64,000 nucleotides of DNA from contig NZ_PDYG01000064.1 in the NCBI RefSeq assembly GCF_002735305.1, positions 1 to 64,000 on the forward strand. Direction: 5' to 3'. Position numbers and translations under genes: made by a program. Positions 52,943 to 62,144 of this stretch are shown in pieces; positions within the stretch are counted from its first letter, which is position 1; every line of letters begins with the position of its first letter. The DNA is from Agathobacter ruminis. GTDB taxonomy: Bacteria; Bacillota; Clostridia; Lachnospirales; Lachnospiraceae. Under the pieces are notes generated by a model. It was not told the DNA's origin. It made no database searches and worked only from the letters and a program-made list of their open reading frames with translations.

Positions 52943-55285
52943 CTAGCCGGTTGTTCTCTCAATCTCGAGAACATTGTCGATTTGTCGTAATTTTTCGATG
53001 AGTGCATTCAATTCTTCGCGTCCCTTCGTTTCAAACATGACCTCGATGGTTGCGATGCCCTGCTTGCTCGTGCGGGAATGAATAGAATTAATATTGACAT
53101 CCTTTTCGGTAAAAATCTTACTGATATCAACCAGCAATCCCGGTCTGTCATTGCAATAAATCTTGATTTCCGCAAGATAGCTGCCCAATGACTGTGCAGC
53201 GCCGGCCTGCCATTCTGCTTCAATCAGTCTGGCCTTTTCGACCACGCTGAGGTTCATAATATTGATACAGTCGGTACGATGAATCGAAACACCGCGGCCT
53301 CTGGTGACAAATCCTACGATTTCATCACCCGGAACCGGATTGCAGCATTTTGAAAAATGCACTGCCACATCATAAAGTCCTTTGACTACGATTCCACTCT
53401 TGGAATGGTGATGCGCGCTCAACGGCTTCTGACCATCCTCTCCGACCGATGCGAGTATGTCTGCATCCGTAGTCGGAACCACATGGTCTTTTTGATATTC
53501 TTCGTACATGCGGTTGACAATCTGGCTTTCTTTTAATCCGCCATGTCCAACCGTCGCAAGACATGAATTCCAATCGTGGAATCCATATTTGCGAATGATT
53601 TTTTCCTGATAATCCGGCTTGTTGATCTCGCCGAAATTGATGCCCTTAGACTTGGCATAGGACAGAATCAATTCTTTTCCGCGCTGAATGTTCTCTTCTT
53701 TGAGTTCGCTCTTGAACCATTGGTTGATCTTGTTCTTGGCCTGCGTACTCTTGACAATCTTGAGCCAGTCACGGCTCGGTCCGCGCGAATTCTGTGAAGT
53801 GATAATCTCAAGCTGGTCTCCGTTTTGAATCACATAATCAATCGGGACAAGCTTGTTGTTGACCTTTGCACCAATCATTTTATTGCCGACTGCCGAATGA
53901 ATGCTGTAAGCAAAATCAATCGGTGTGGAACCGTGCGGCAAATTCATGACATCGCCCGAAGGGGTAAAACAGAATACCGTATCGGAGAACAAATCCAGAT
54001 CGCTCTTTAAGACATTCATGAACTCTTTGTTGTCCGACATGTCCTGCTGCCATTCAAGAATCTGGCGCAGCCAGCTGAGCTTCTCCTCCTCAGATACTGT
54101 AGTATTGGTAACATTATTATTATTTTGTTCTTTGTATTTCCAATGCGCCGCGATACCGTATTCCGCGGTACGGTGCATTTCAAAGGTACGAATTTGAATC
54201 TCGAACGGCTGTCCGCTCGGTCCAATCAAAGTCGTATGCAAAGACTGATACATATTCGGTTTCGGCATTGCAATATAATCTTTGAAACGCCCCGGAATCG
54301 GTTTGTATTTTTCATGCATCAAACCCAAAACTGCATAACAGTCCCTGATATTCTCCACAATCACACGGATTGCAAACAAATCATAAATCTGATCGATGGT
54401 CTTGTTCTGGTTGACCATCTTCTTATAGATAGAGAAGAAATGTTTTGCGCGTCCGGAAATCTCGGCCTTGATGCCGGCACCATCCACCTGCTCGCGCACC
54501 GAATCCACCAGACCCTGTACATAGGTCTCGCGAATGCTCTTGCGCAATGCAATCTTTTCTACCAGATCGTAATATGCTTCCGGATTGATATATTTCAGCG
54601 AGAGATCTTCGAGCTCTATCTTGATCTTGCTGATACCGAGTCGCTGTGCAATCGGACAATAAATCTCCTGCGTCTCTCTGGCGATACGAAGCTGTGCCTC
54701 CGCTGACTGGTATTTCAGCGTACGCATATTATGCAGTCTGTCGGCCAGCTTAATCATGATGACACGGATATCCTTTGCCATTGCCAAAAACATCTTGCGC
54801 AGATTCTCGGCCTGCATCTCGAGACGCTCTGCATTCTTCTGGCTCTGGTCAAGGTTATGATCGGTCAGATGCAGATGCTGCAACTTTGTCACACCATCTA
54901 CCAGCAGGAATACTTCCTCTCCGAATTCGTCAATCATCTCCTGATCGTTCATGACGGTATCTTCAAGTACATCATGAAGCAATCCGGCTGCGATGGTTTC
55001 TTTGTCCAATTCCAGCCCTGCGAGAATGGTTGCCACGCAAAGCGGATGGATGATATATGCCTCACCCGATTTGCGCATCTGTCCTTCGTGTGCTTTGTAA
55101 GCCACCCGATAGGCTTTATCAATTAAGGACAAGTCTGCTGAAGGGTGGTAACGATGAATGGCATCCACCAGATCCTGATATAATTCGTCCGGATCTGCAA
55201 ATTCTTTTGTCTCGTTCATTGTGCCCGGACCCGAATGGAATTCGCGCTCAATCTGTTCTAATTCTTCCGGTGTTATATCAGCCAT
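52943..55285 (-). CDS. relA: Bifunctional (p)ppGpp synthetase/hydrolase (RSH family)
   Basis: 780 residues with a complete RSH layout. The HD hydrolase domain includes HPLCVATILAGLELD and GLLHDVLEDT. The synthetase domain includes DRLHNMRTLKYQS, FAIRVIVENIRDCYAVLGLM and PKPNMYQSLHTTLIG. TGS (FTPSGDVMNLPHGSTPIDFAY), a zinc-finger/helical region with VHFSKCCNPVPGD, and a C-terminal ACT domain follow. Both catalytic halves look intact. It makes and degrades the stringent-response alarmone at the ribosome. Confidence 0.97.
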   Translation of the reverse strand: MADITPEELEQIEREFHSGPGTMNETKEFADPDELYQDLVDAIHRYHPSADLSLIDKAYRVAYKAHEGQMRKSGEAYIIHPLCVATILAGLELDKETIAAGLLHDVLEDTVMNDQEMIDEFGEEVFLLVDGVTKLQHLHLTDHNLDQSQKNAERLEMQAENLRKMFLAMAKDIRVIMIKLADRLHNMRTLKYQSAEAQLRIARETQEIYCPIAQRLGISKIKIELEDLSLKYINPEAYYDLVEKIALRKSIRETYVQGLVDSVREQVDGAGIKAEISGRAKHFFSIYKKMVNQNKTIDQIYDLFAIRVIVENIRDCYAVLGLMHEKYKPIPGRFKDYIAMPKPNMYQSLHTTLIGPSGQPFEIQIRTFEMHRTAEYGIAAHWKYKEQNNNNVTNTTVSEEEKLSWLRQILEWQQDMSDNKEFMNVLKSDLDLFSDTVFCFTPSGDVMNLPHGSTPIDFAYSIHSAVGNKMIGAKVNNKLVPIDYVIQNGDQLEIITSQNSRGPSRDWLKIVKSTQAKNKINQWFKSELKEENIQRGKELILSYAKSKGINFGEINKPDYQEKIIRKYGFHDWNSCLATVGHGGLKESQIVNRMYEEYQKDHVVPTTDADILASVGEDGQKPLSAHHHSKSGIVVKGLYDVAVHFSKCCNPVPGDEIVGFVTRGRGVSIHRTDCINIMNLSVVEKARLIEAEWQAGAAQSLGSYLAEIKIYCNDRPGLLVDISKIFTEKDVNINSIHSRTSKQGIATIEVMFETKGREELNALIEKLRQIDNVLEIERTTG

Positions 55286-55328
55286 ACAGACTCCTCCTTT
55301 CCTCTAAAATATAATCTAATATTTTACC

Positions 55329-56279
55329 TTATTTGTCGCTAAAAAGCAACCTTACAACTGCATCATATTCCGCAAGTTTACGGCTTTTTTTCAAAGATTT
55401 GATCTCTTTTTTGGCATCCGGAAACAGTCCCGCGAGATATCCCCACAATTCTTTCAGATGTGCCAGAACATGTGCATCCCCCGAAAAAGTATGCTGCATC
55501 ACATCACGAATCTGCTGCATCATCGCCGCAAGCGCCATCCAATCCTCATGATTTAAGGCATATTTTTCCCCTGCCTCAAATGCTTTGATTTCTGATACAA
55601 GCATAGGATTTTTGAGGATTCCGCGCCCGATCATCACCTTATCAACTTGCGGGAATTGCGCTTTGATTGCCTGATAATCCTCGATGGTATAGACATCTCC
55701 GTTATAGCAGATACGCGAGGCATCCAGGACTTCGAGCGCCCGTGCAAACTGCTCCAGTCGCGGTTTTCCCTGATACTGGTCGCGGGTAGTCCGCGGATGA
55801 ATGATAATCTCAGAAAACGGATAGCGGCGATACACTTCCAGAATCGCATCCCATTCCTCCTCCGACTCCACACCGATCCGTGTCTTGACGGAAACCGGAA
55901 AATCCGCGCGGTCGAACAATTCCTCAAAATAACGGTCCATCCTCTCTACATCCCGCAAGAATCCGGATCCATGATCTTTGGATATAACCGTTGCCGACGG
56001 ACAGCCCTGATTCAGATTAATTTCCGAATAACCATAGCGTTCCTGCAGCAGCGCCTGCAGATGCAATACCGCATCCACTGTATGCGCCATCAATTGCGGA
56101 ATCAAATCCATCCCGATATTATTTTGCGGATTCACATCACGATCCTGCTTTTTATTCAGATTTGCGGTAGCGGAAATAAACGGGGTGAAATACCTGTCCA
56201 CACCCGGAAAATGTGCATCCAGTGCACTGCGATATATATGATTGGTAATTCCCTCCATAGGGGCAAGATAAATTTTCAT
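55329..56279 (-). CDS. dus: tRNA-dihydrouridine synthase
   Basis: 316 residues. FMN barrel with LAPMEGITNHIYR at the start, catalytic Cys in INLNQGCPSATVISKDHGSGF, then VKTRIG, IIHPRTTRDQY, YNGDV and MIGRGILKNP. It reduces uridine to dihydrouridine in tRNA D-loops. It is divergent from cysK. The exact Dus subfamily cannot be fixed by eye. Confidence 0.92.
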   Translation of the reverse strand: MKIYLAPMEGITNHIYRSALDAHFPGVDRYFTPFISATANLNKKQDRDVNPQNNIGMDLIPQLMAHTVDAVLHLQALLQERYGYSEINLNQGCPSATVISKDHGSGFLRDVERMDRYFEELFDRADFPVSVKTRIGVESEEEWDAILEVYRRYPFSEIIIHPRTTRDQYQGKPRLEQFARALEVLDASRICYNGDVYTIEDYQAIKAQFPQVDKVMIGRGILKNPMLVSEIKAFEAGEKYALNHEDWMALAAMMQQIRDVMQHTFSGDAHVLAHLKELWGYLAGLFPDAKKEIKSLKKSRKLAEYDAVVRLLFSDK

Positions 56280-56330
56280 GAAAGTATTATATCAAAATCG
56301 CCATTTTTTTCAAAAATAATTCTTTTCCTA

Positions 56331-56359
56331 TTGACTTGGTAGGAATACTATGATATTCT
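56331..56359 (+). promoter_or_regulatory. cysK promoter
   Basis: -35 TTGACT (56331-56336), 17-base spacer, -10 TATTCT (56354-56359). The sequence TTGGTAGGAATACTATGAT over the spacer resembles the kind of site bound by Rrf2-type cysteine regulators such as CymR, but I cannot confirm a consensus. Confidence 0.55.
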
Positions 56360-56423
56360 TTCTCCAACCTAATTCAAAACACAACGAATCAAAGTGATTT
56401 CGTAGAAAGAGAGGATCAAACTT

Positions 56424-57359
56424 ATGGCAAGTTATGTAGAAAATTCTTACGACTTAATTGGTGGTACTCCACTGTTAAAATTGAACCGCTATGCGGCAAA
56501 GAGCAATGTGACAAATGCAAATCTCTTTGCAAAGCTCGAGCTGTTCAACCCAGCCGGTTCTGTAAAGGACCGTATTGCACTTCGCATGATTGAAGACGCA
56601 GAAAAGGACGGACGCTTGCAGCCGGGTGGCACCATCATCGAGCCGACTTCCGGAAATACAGGAATCGGTCTTGCCGCAGTCGCAATCGTAAAAGGATATC
56701 GTGCAATTCTGACCCTTCCTGAGACCATGTCTGTCGAGAGACGCAACCTGCTCAAAGCATATGGTGCAGAGCTCGTATTGACCGACGGCACCAAAGGTAT
56801 GAAAGGTGCAATTGCCAAGGCAGAGGAACTTGCAGCTGAAATTGACGGCGCAATCATCCTCGGACAGTTCGACAACCCATCCAATCCAATCGCACATCGC
56901 GAAACCACAGGTCCGGAGCTTTGGGAACAGCTCGACGGCAAGATTGATATCTTTGTAGCCGGTGTCGGCACAGGCGGTACCGTCACAGGTGTCGGTGAAT
57001 ATCTCAAGTCCAAGAATCCGGATGTCAAGATTGTCGCAGTTGAGCCGGCCAGCTCAGCCGTACTTTCAACCGGTCAGGCAGGCGCACACAAGATTCAGGG
57101 AATCGGCGCAGGCTTCGTGCCATCTGTTTTAAATACCGAGATTTATGACGAGATTATCGCCATCGAGAACGAAGATGCATTTACCGAAGGAAAGCGTTTT
57201 GCAACCGCAGAAGGTCTGCTCGTGGGCATCTCTTCCGGTGCTGCATTAAAAGCAGCTACCATTCTGGCTTCCCGTCCGGAGAACGCCGGCAAGAATATTG
57301 TTGCTCTGCTCCCGGATTCCGGAGACCGCTATCTGTCCACACCACTTTTCACAGAATAA
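56424..57359 (+). CDS. cysK: Cysteine synthase (O-acetylserine sulfhydrylase)
   Basis: 311 residues. PLP lysine in NPAGSVKDRIA, phosphate/substrate loops TSGNTGIG and GVGTGGTVTGVG, and the C-terminal SSGAALKAA loop. It makes cysteine from O-acetylserine and sulphide. AGAGAGGATC precedes ATG. Monocistronic by context, with a bidirectional terminator behind, and convergent with a C-S lyase gene. Confidence 0.96.
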   Translation: MASYVENSYDLIGGTPLLKLNRYAAKSNVTNANLFAKLELFNPAGSVKDRIALRMIEDAEKDGRLQPGGTIIEPTSGNTGIGLAAVAIVKGYRAILTLPETMSVERRNLLKAYGAELVLTDGTKGMKGAIAKAEELAAEIDGAIILGQFDNPSNPIAHRETTGPELWEQLDGKIDIFVAGVGTGGTVTGVGEYLKSKNPDVKIVAVEPASSAVLSTGQAGAHKIQGIGAGFVPSVLNTEIYDEIIAIENEDAFTEGKRFATAEGLLVGISSGAALKAATILASRPENAGKNIVALLPDSGDRYLSTPLFTE

Positions 57360-57376
57360 TCGTCGCGTGTAATATC

Positions 57377-57410
57377 AAAAGCCACTGCTGATGCAGTGGC
57401 TTTTATTTTA
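57377..57410. terminator. Bidirectional terminator between cysK and patB-like gene
   Basis: AAAAGCCACTGC-TGAT-GCAGTGGCTTTT: a 12-bp perfect stem with A and T runs on both sides, between convergent genes. Confidence 0.92.
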
Positions 57411-57419
57411 TATTGCTGC

Positions 57420-58586
57420 TTATTCAGAATAATTGCGCACAGCGCGGATAAACCGCTCTGCCGCTTCTTCCAGTCTCTCTCGCGGAGCTGCAAGGTTCCA
57501 GCGAATAAATCCGGCTCCTCCGAGTCCGTATGCCTCACCTGCCGCGAGACGCAATTTGTATTCACTTCGCAAAAATTTGCAAAAAGATTTTGTATCTTTC
57601 GTAAACGCGGAGCAATCCAGCCACATCAGATAAGTGGCAGGCTCACTGTGCATCCGGATTTGCGGACATTCCGCTTTGATTTTTTCAGTCAGCCATGCTT
57701 TGTTATCCCAGATGTATGCACGCAATTCCTCGAGCCAGTCCTCTGATTCATTGAATGCAGCCAGTGTCGCAGCCACCGCAAACGCGTTTGGTTCTGCAAC
57801 CTCATCGGTATTTAAGGCGCGCCACATCTTGTGATGCAGCAATTCGTTTTCGGCATAGACTGCTGCAGTATTGATTCCAGCGATGTTAAAGCATTTCGTC
57901 GGTGCAATTCCTGTCACGGAAATCTCCCGACAGGTATCGGAAACCGATGCAAACGGGATATATTCCTGTCCCGGTGCAGTCAGATCACAATGGATTTCAT
58001 CCGAGAAGACAATCACATGATGCTGTTTGCAAAGCTCACCGATACGGGTCAGCGTCTGTCTGTCCCAGATTCTGCCGACCGGATTGTGCGGATTGCACAG
58101 AATCATCATCGTCACCTGCGGATCTGCAAGCTGCTCCTCGAACAATTCCCAGTCAATCGTATAATCATTGCCGTCATATTTAAGTTTGTTTTCCACAATA
58201 TAGCGGCCATTATTGTAAATTGAATTAAAGAAAATATTATAGCATGGTGTCTGAACCAATACTTTTTCTGCAGGATAGGTCAGTTTGCGAACCGCAGACG
58301 ATATTGCCGGCACGATTCCGGTGGTAAAGATCAATCGCTCACGATTCATCTTAAAATGATGGCGTCTGTCCCACCAGTTCACATAAGCATCTGCCCACTC
58401 ATCCGGCAAATCAAAATATCCAAACACGCGACGGTCGACACATTTCTGCAAAGCCGCCTGAATCGCCGGCGCTGCTGCAAAATCCATATCCGCAATCCAC
58501 ATCGGGATTTCATCCTGTGGGCCGGACCACTTGCTGCAACCACTGCCGCGTCGTTCCACCAATTCATCAAAATTATATTTTCCCAT
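57420..58586 (-). CDS. patB: PatB/MalY-type aminotransferase (probable C-S lyase)
   Basis: 388 residues, fold type I PLP enzyme. Conserved IPMWIADMDFAAAPAI, CNPHNPVGR, VFSDEIHCDLT and PTKCFNIAG, which holds the PLP lysine. PatB/MalY enzymes cleave cystathionine or cysteine conjugates to thiols, pyruvate and ammonia. Its position opposite cysK supports sulphur amino-acid work; a plain aminotransferase role is not excluded. DUF3737 and MATE genes lie upstream on the same strand. Confidence 0.9.
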   Translation of the reverse strand: MGKYNFDELVERRGSGCSKWSGPQDEIPMWIADMDFAAAPAIQAALQKCVDRRVFGYFDLPDEWADAYVNWWDRRHHFKMNRERLIFTTGIVPAISSAVRKLTYPAEKVLVQTPCYNIFFNSIYNNGRYIVENKLKYDGNDYTIDWELFEEQLADPQVTMMILCNPHNPVGRIWDRQTLTRIGELCKQHHVIVFSDEIHCDLTAPGQEYIPFASVSDTCREISVTGIAPTKCFNIAGINTAAVYAENELLHHKMWRALNTDEVAEPNAFAVAATLAAFNESEDWLEELRAYIWDNKAWLTEKIKAECPQIRMHSEPATYLMWLDCSAFTKDTKSFCKFLRSEYKLRLAAGEAYGLGGAGFIRWNLAAPRERLEEAAERFIRAVRNYSE

Positions 58587-58612
58587 GCTGTTTTCCTTTT
58601 CCTGTCATCCTT

Positions 58613-59452
58613 TTACAGGGTGGTAATCGTTGTTTTGTTCTTGTCTACAAATGCATCTTCGAGAATCAGTTCTTTGATTTCCTTTGCACGGATGGATCCG
58701 TCATAAGGGTTCTTGACACTGTCGATTGCAGTGGTTACCTCTGCATCAATGTTGGTCGAATACTCAAACGAAAGTGTGGTATTTAACAGCTTGCAATTTT
58801 CAAGCACCACATTGTCCATATAACAGAATCCCTGCAAACTCTCAATCGTACAGTTCACCAGTTTGACATTCTTGGCATTCCATCCGAAATACTCGCCGCA
58901 GATATACGAATCATAAACCACAACATTTTCGCAGTTCCAGAATGCATCCTTGGTCAGCATCTTTGCATTATGAATCTCGACATTTTTGCATCCGTCATAC
59001 GAGTAATCACCCAGGAGGCGGAAGTTTTCCGCATAGATATTCTCGCTTCCCATTGCAAAATAGGTTCCTTTTGCAACTACATTTTCCAGACGGACATTGC
59101 GGTTGAACCACAAGGTCTCACTGGCATTTGCCAAATCTACATTTTTCAAGGTCACGCCATCACAGCGACGGAATCCCTTCGGTGCCTCATACAGACAATT
59201 CTCAAGAGTAATATTTTTGGTATACCAGATTCCCGCACGCGCCATCTCAAAGAAGGTACAATCCGTTGCTTTGATATCACTGCTGTACCAGAATGGGTAT
59301 TTCCACTGAAAGCTCGAGTTCACTGCCTCAATTCCATGGCTCTCTTTAAACGGAGATTCTCCGTCCGCAAAGATACAATCGGTTACTTTTACATCTTTTA
59401 CGGCAAACATCGCACGCTCGCCGGTAAAACGCTCATTTTCAAATTCTCTCAT
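58613..59452 (-). CDS. DUF3737 family right-handed beta-helix protein
   Basis: 279 residues from ATG 59452 (GAGGCACAAGAA upstream). The protein is a run of about twelve short repeats of the form xxVxLxNCxxx (SVFADGESPFKE-like start, TLENCLYEAPKGFRRCDGV, EIHNAKMLTKDAFWNCENV), typical of a right-handed beta helix. This family is known to me only as DUF3737; no catalytic residues are evident. It lies in a cluster with patB and a MATE exporter on the same strand, with short gaps. Confidence 0.82.
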   Translation of the reverse strand: MREFENERFTGERAMFAVKDVKVTDCIFADGESPFKESHGIEAVNSSFQWKYPFWYSSDIKATDCTFFEMARAGIWYTKNITLENCLYEAPKGFRRCDGVTLKNVDLANASETLWFNRNVRLENVVAKGTYFAMGSENIYAENFRLLGDYSYDGCKNVEIHNAKMLTKDAFWNCENVVVYDSYICGEYFGWNAKNVKLVNCTIESLQGFCYMDNVVLENCKLLNTTLSFEYSTNIDAEVTTAIDSVKNPYDGSIRAKEIKELILEDAFVDKNKTTITTL

Positions 59453-59506
59453 TTCTTGTGCCTCGCTCTCTATCTTCACTACGAACACTCCAAATCACAC
59501 TATCCC

Positions 59507-60883
59507 TTATAATTCCTGTTCAATTTTGTCTACCATCTCTGCATCACCAAAATATTTGCGTATCGTATAAATAAACAGAATTACACTGATGGCTGTCGAT
59601 GAGTAATCCGCAATCGGCGTACACATCGTCAATGCTCTCGGTGTATGGAAGAAATGGTTCGACAGATAATAAAGTGGAATCAAAATCAATCCCTGTCTGC
59701 ATACCGACAGAATCATCGCCGGCACAACAGCGCCTGTCGCCTGAATCGCATTCTGGAAAATAAACATAATTCCCAAAACCGGTCCGGCATAAATCAAAAT
59801 TCTGCAAAACTGGAATCCATAATCAAATGCCTGCTCATTGTCCAAAAAGATTCTGACCAGCGGGCCAGCCGCACAATAGCAGATAATCGTCATAACCAGC
59901 GATCCGATAAATGCCACCAAAAGTGAAAATCGCATAATGCCATTAAATCGTTCCTTGTTGCGCGCCCCGAAATTGTATCCCAGCAATGGCTGCACACCGA
60001 ATCCCATACCAATCAAAACCATGACCGCAATGGAATTGACCTTCATCGCCACACCAAGTCCCGCAACCGCGAAGTTATTGTGCTTTGACATCAGGCTGTT
60101 GAGAATAATATTGGATGCCGTCATCAAAAGGCTGTTGAGTGCGGCAGGAATTCCGATTGCAAGCACGCCGAATGCAATGCCCTCTCCTGCGCGATACAGT
60201 TTCGGATTCAGCGAAAGCATGGAATGTTTTGAACTCAGATGGTAAATATAAAATCCTGCCGAAAATACATTTCCAAGAACGGTTGCAATGGCTGCGCCGC
60301 GCACATCCAGTTTCAAACCGGAAATCAGGATTGGATCCAAAACAATATTAATCAGGTTACCAACCACCGTACCAATCATGGCGATCTGTGGCTTGCCTTC
60401 CGCACGAATGATATTACTGAATGTATTTCCAATAATCAAAAGCGGAATCGCAAAAGACAGAATATCCAGATATTCCGTCGCATATCCAATCGTATCACCG
60501 TCGGCACCGATCATATAGCAAATGCTTCTCGCATTAAAATGAATCAGCAAAGCGCTGATGATACCGATTGCAGTGCCGGTCCAAAAACAAAATGATGAAA
60601 TATGCTTTGCTTTTTCTCCCTTTCCGGCGCCCAGACTTCTCGAAATCAGGGAAGTACCTCCGATTCCAAACAAGCTGCCGATTGCCATAAAGAAAAAGAA
60701 TGCCGGGCTTGATACCGAAATTGCCGCAATCATCAAATGATCCTTGGTCTGCGCAATAAAAAAGGTGTCCGCCAGGTTATAAATCATAACCATGATCATG
60801 CTGATAATCGCAGGAATCATGTTCGTAAACACCGCCTTGGGAATCGGTGCTGATGCAAATAATTCTGTTGACTTCTCTTTCAT
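59507..60883 (-). CDS. MATE family efflux transporter
   Basis: 458 residues from ATG 60883, six bases after AAGGAG; an ATG right on the ribosome site is rejected. Twelve predicted helices in two similar halves (VFTNMIPAIISMIMVMIYNL; second half GIPAALNSLLMTASNIILNS). NorM/DinF-like drug or metabolite:cation antiporter. Substrate unknown. Its own promoter probably lies in the region 60,884-60,960. Confidence 0.93.
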   Translation of the reverse strand: MKEKSTELFASAPIPKAVFTNMIPAIISMIMVMIYNLADTFFIAQTKDHLMIAAISVSSPAFFFFMAIGSLFGIGGTSLISRSLGAGKGEKAKHISSFCFWTGTAIGIISALLIHFNARSICYMIGADGDTIGYATEYLDILSFAIPLLIIGNTFSNIIRAEGKPQIAMIGTVVGNLINIVLDPILISGLKLDVRGAAIATVLGNVFSAGFYIYHLSSKHSMLSLNPKLYRAGEGIAFGVLAIGIPAALNSLLMTASNIILNSLMSKHNNFAVAGLGVAMKVNSIAVMVLIGMGFGVQPLLGYNFGARNKERFNGIMRFSLLVAFIGSLVMTIICYCAAGPLVRIFLDNEQAFDYGFQFCRILIYAGPVLGIMFIFQNAIQATGAVVPAMILSVCRQGLILIPLYYLSNHFFHTPRALTMCTPIADYSSTAISVILFIYTIRKYFGDAEMVDKIEQEL

Positions 60884-60969
60884 TTTCATCTCCTTATGCA
60901 CAAATTGTTAGTGTGCTAAACTTATATTCATACTAACACGAAAATCAATTTTGCGCAATCTATTTTTTA

Positions 60970-61016
60970 TAAAAAAAAGACTGTGCAATTTGTCTTTTCA
61001 TTTACAAATTGCACAA
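60970..61016 (-). terminator. Terminator of the repeat-tail membrane protein gene
   Basis: TGTGCAATTTGT pairs perfectly with ACAAATTGCACA around an 11-base loop, followed on the minus strand by a run of eight T. Confidence 0.88.
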
Positions 61017-61062
61017 TCCTTCTTTATAATATGCCGGTCTCTGCTCTTATTACATGCGAATT

Positions 61063-61881
61063 CTAGAATTCTCCCGGAGTGTTCTGTTGGCTCTGCTCAG
61101 GAGCCTGATACGGCTGTTCCTGTGCCTGATATGGCTGCTCCGGTGCCTGATATGGCTGGCCCTGTGCCTGATATGGCTGGCCTTGTGCCTGATATGGCTG
61201 GCCCTGTGCCTGATATGGCTGGCCCTGCGCCTGATATGTCTGACCCTGCGCCTGATATGTCTGGCCCTGATACTGTGGCTGTACTGATTGTGCTACAAAT
61301 GATTGCTGTCCGTATCCATTTCCGTTATTGGTATAGGAATTTGCATATCCTGCTGCCGGATTATATGCCGGACGTGTGCGATAAACCGCACCTGCGATGA
61401 TGGAAAGGATTGCACCGATGATCATGATGTATACGCCATAAGAAATGCTTGTGCCTTCTGCTTCAGATGTGATCATATAACACATCCATGCGATAAAGCA
61501 GGCAGCACCGAGTTCCAATACACCGAATACAATTACCGGAATCTTTGTTTTTACCAATACGAATAAAAGTGTCAGAATACCGAGCGCAACCGCAATCACA
61601 AAAATTGCCTTATATACGATTTCAACCTCAGGCTCAATCGCTCCGGAATAAAATTTCGCAACTTCTCCGATATCCCAGAAATTCAGTCTCGCACTGTTAA
61701 AGCCAAATGTTTTCATAATTCCTTCCCCATACGAGTCACTGAATGCTTCTGCCACATCACTTCCCAAATAAATATACGGCAGGAAGCATCCCACCAGGTA
61801 AATCAATGCGGAAATGAGGCCGAATACATTGAATTTCTTACGAAATTGCGGTGCAGGCTGCTGTTGATAGTTGTAATCCAT
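61063..61881 (-). CDS. Four-helix membrane protein with Gln/Pro/Tyr heptapeptide-repeat tail
   Basis: 272 residues. A short Gln/Tyr-rich head, then four predicted helices (about 18-40, 88-110, 114-137, 147-167) and a long tail (about 170-272). The tail consists largely of tandem YQAQGQP heptads, then YQAPEQP variants. Tails of this kind appear in small Firmicutes membrane proteins of unknown role. It may mediate envelope interactions or be simply low-complexity. GGAGG precedes ATG. Single-gene unit with its own terminator, divergent from pflB. Confidence 0.8.
   Translation of the reverse strand: MDYNYQQQPAPQFRKKFNVFGLISALIYLVGCFLPYIYLGSDVAEAFSDSYGEGIMKTFGFNSARLNFWDIGEVAKFYSGAIEPEVEIVYKAIFVIAVALGILTLLFVLVKTKIPVIVFGVLELGAACFIAWMCYMITSEAEGTSISYGVYIMIIGAILSIIAGAVYRTRPAYNPAAGYANSYTNNGNGYGQQSFVAQSVQPQYQGQTYQAQGQTYQAQGQPYQAQGQPYQAQGQPYQAQGQPYQAPEQPYQAQEQPYQAPEQSQQNTPGEF
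61085..61275 (-). repeat. In-frame 21-bp tandem repeats (heptapeptide YQAQGQP)
   Basis: About nine near-identical 21-base units (core CTGATATGGCTGGCCCTGTG on the plus strand) code for the heptad tail. The number of units could change by slippage without breaking the frame. Confidence 0.85.
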
Positions 61882-62034
61882 TGTTGTTTTCCTCCTACAA
61901 TCTTCCTCTTTTTCTTTGATAAAATTTATCTTAATAAGTTATATCCTATCAAATCATACTCTTGATTTCCATCCATAATTTTTCCTAGTTATATAGCGTA
62001 AATTGTACAATAATAAAAACATTGTCTTTTTTGA

Positions 62035-62063
62035 TTGACAAGAATTTAACAAAACGATATTCT
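62035..62063 (+). promoter_or_regulatory. pflB promoter
   Basis: -35 TTGACA (62035-62040), 17-base spacer, -10 TATTCT (62058-62063), ~80 bases before the pflB start. Confidence 0.75.
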
Positions 62064-62068
62064 ATGAA

Positions 62069-62097
62069 TGGTTAGGAAAGTTAGAAGTATCTAACCA
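62069..62097 (+). promoter_or_regulatory. Inverted repeat in the pflB 5' UTR
   Basis: TGGTTAG and CTAACCA, perfect 7-bp arms with a 15-base gap, lie just after the predicted transcription start. It may be an operator for a fermentation regulator or an mRNA stability hairpin. Confidence 0.45.
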
Positions 62098-62144
62098 CAT
62101 TTAAATTTGTTCCCCGTAAAACAATCAATATAGAGGAGGCTATT

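Noticed and set aside
61085-61275. Direct repeats that could suggest a CRISPR array
   Set aside because: The 21-bp units are adjacent without spacers and stay in frame inside a membrane-protein gene.
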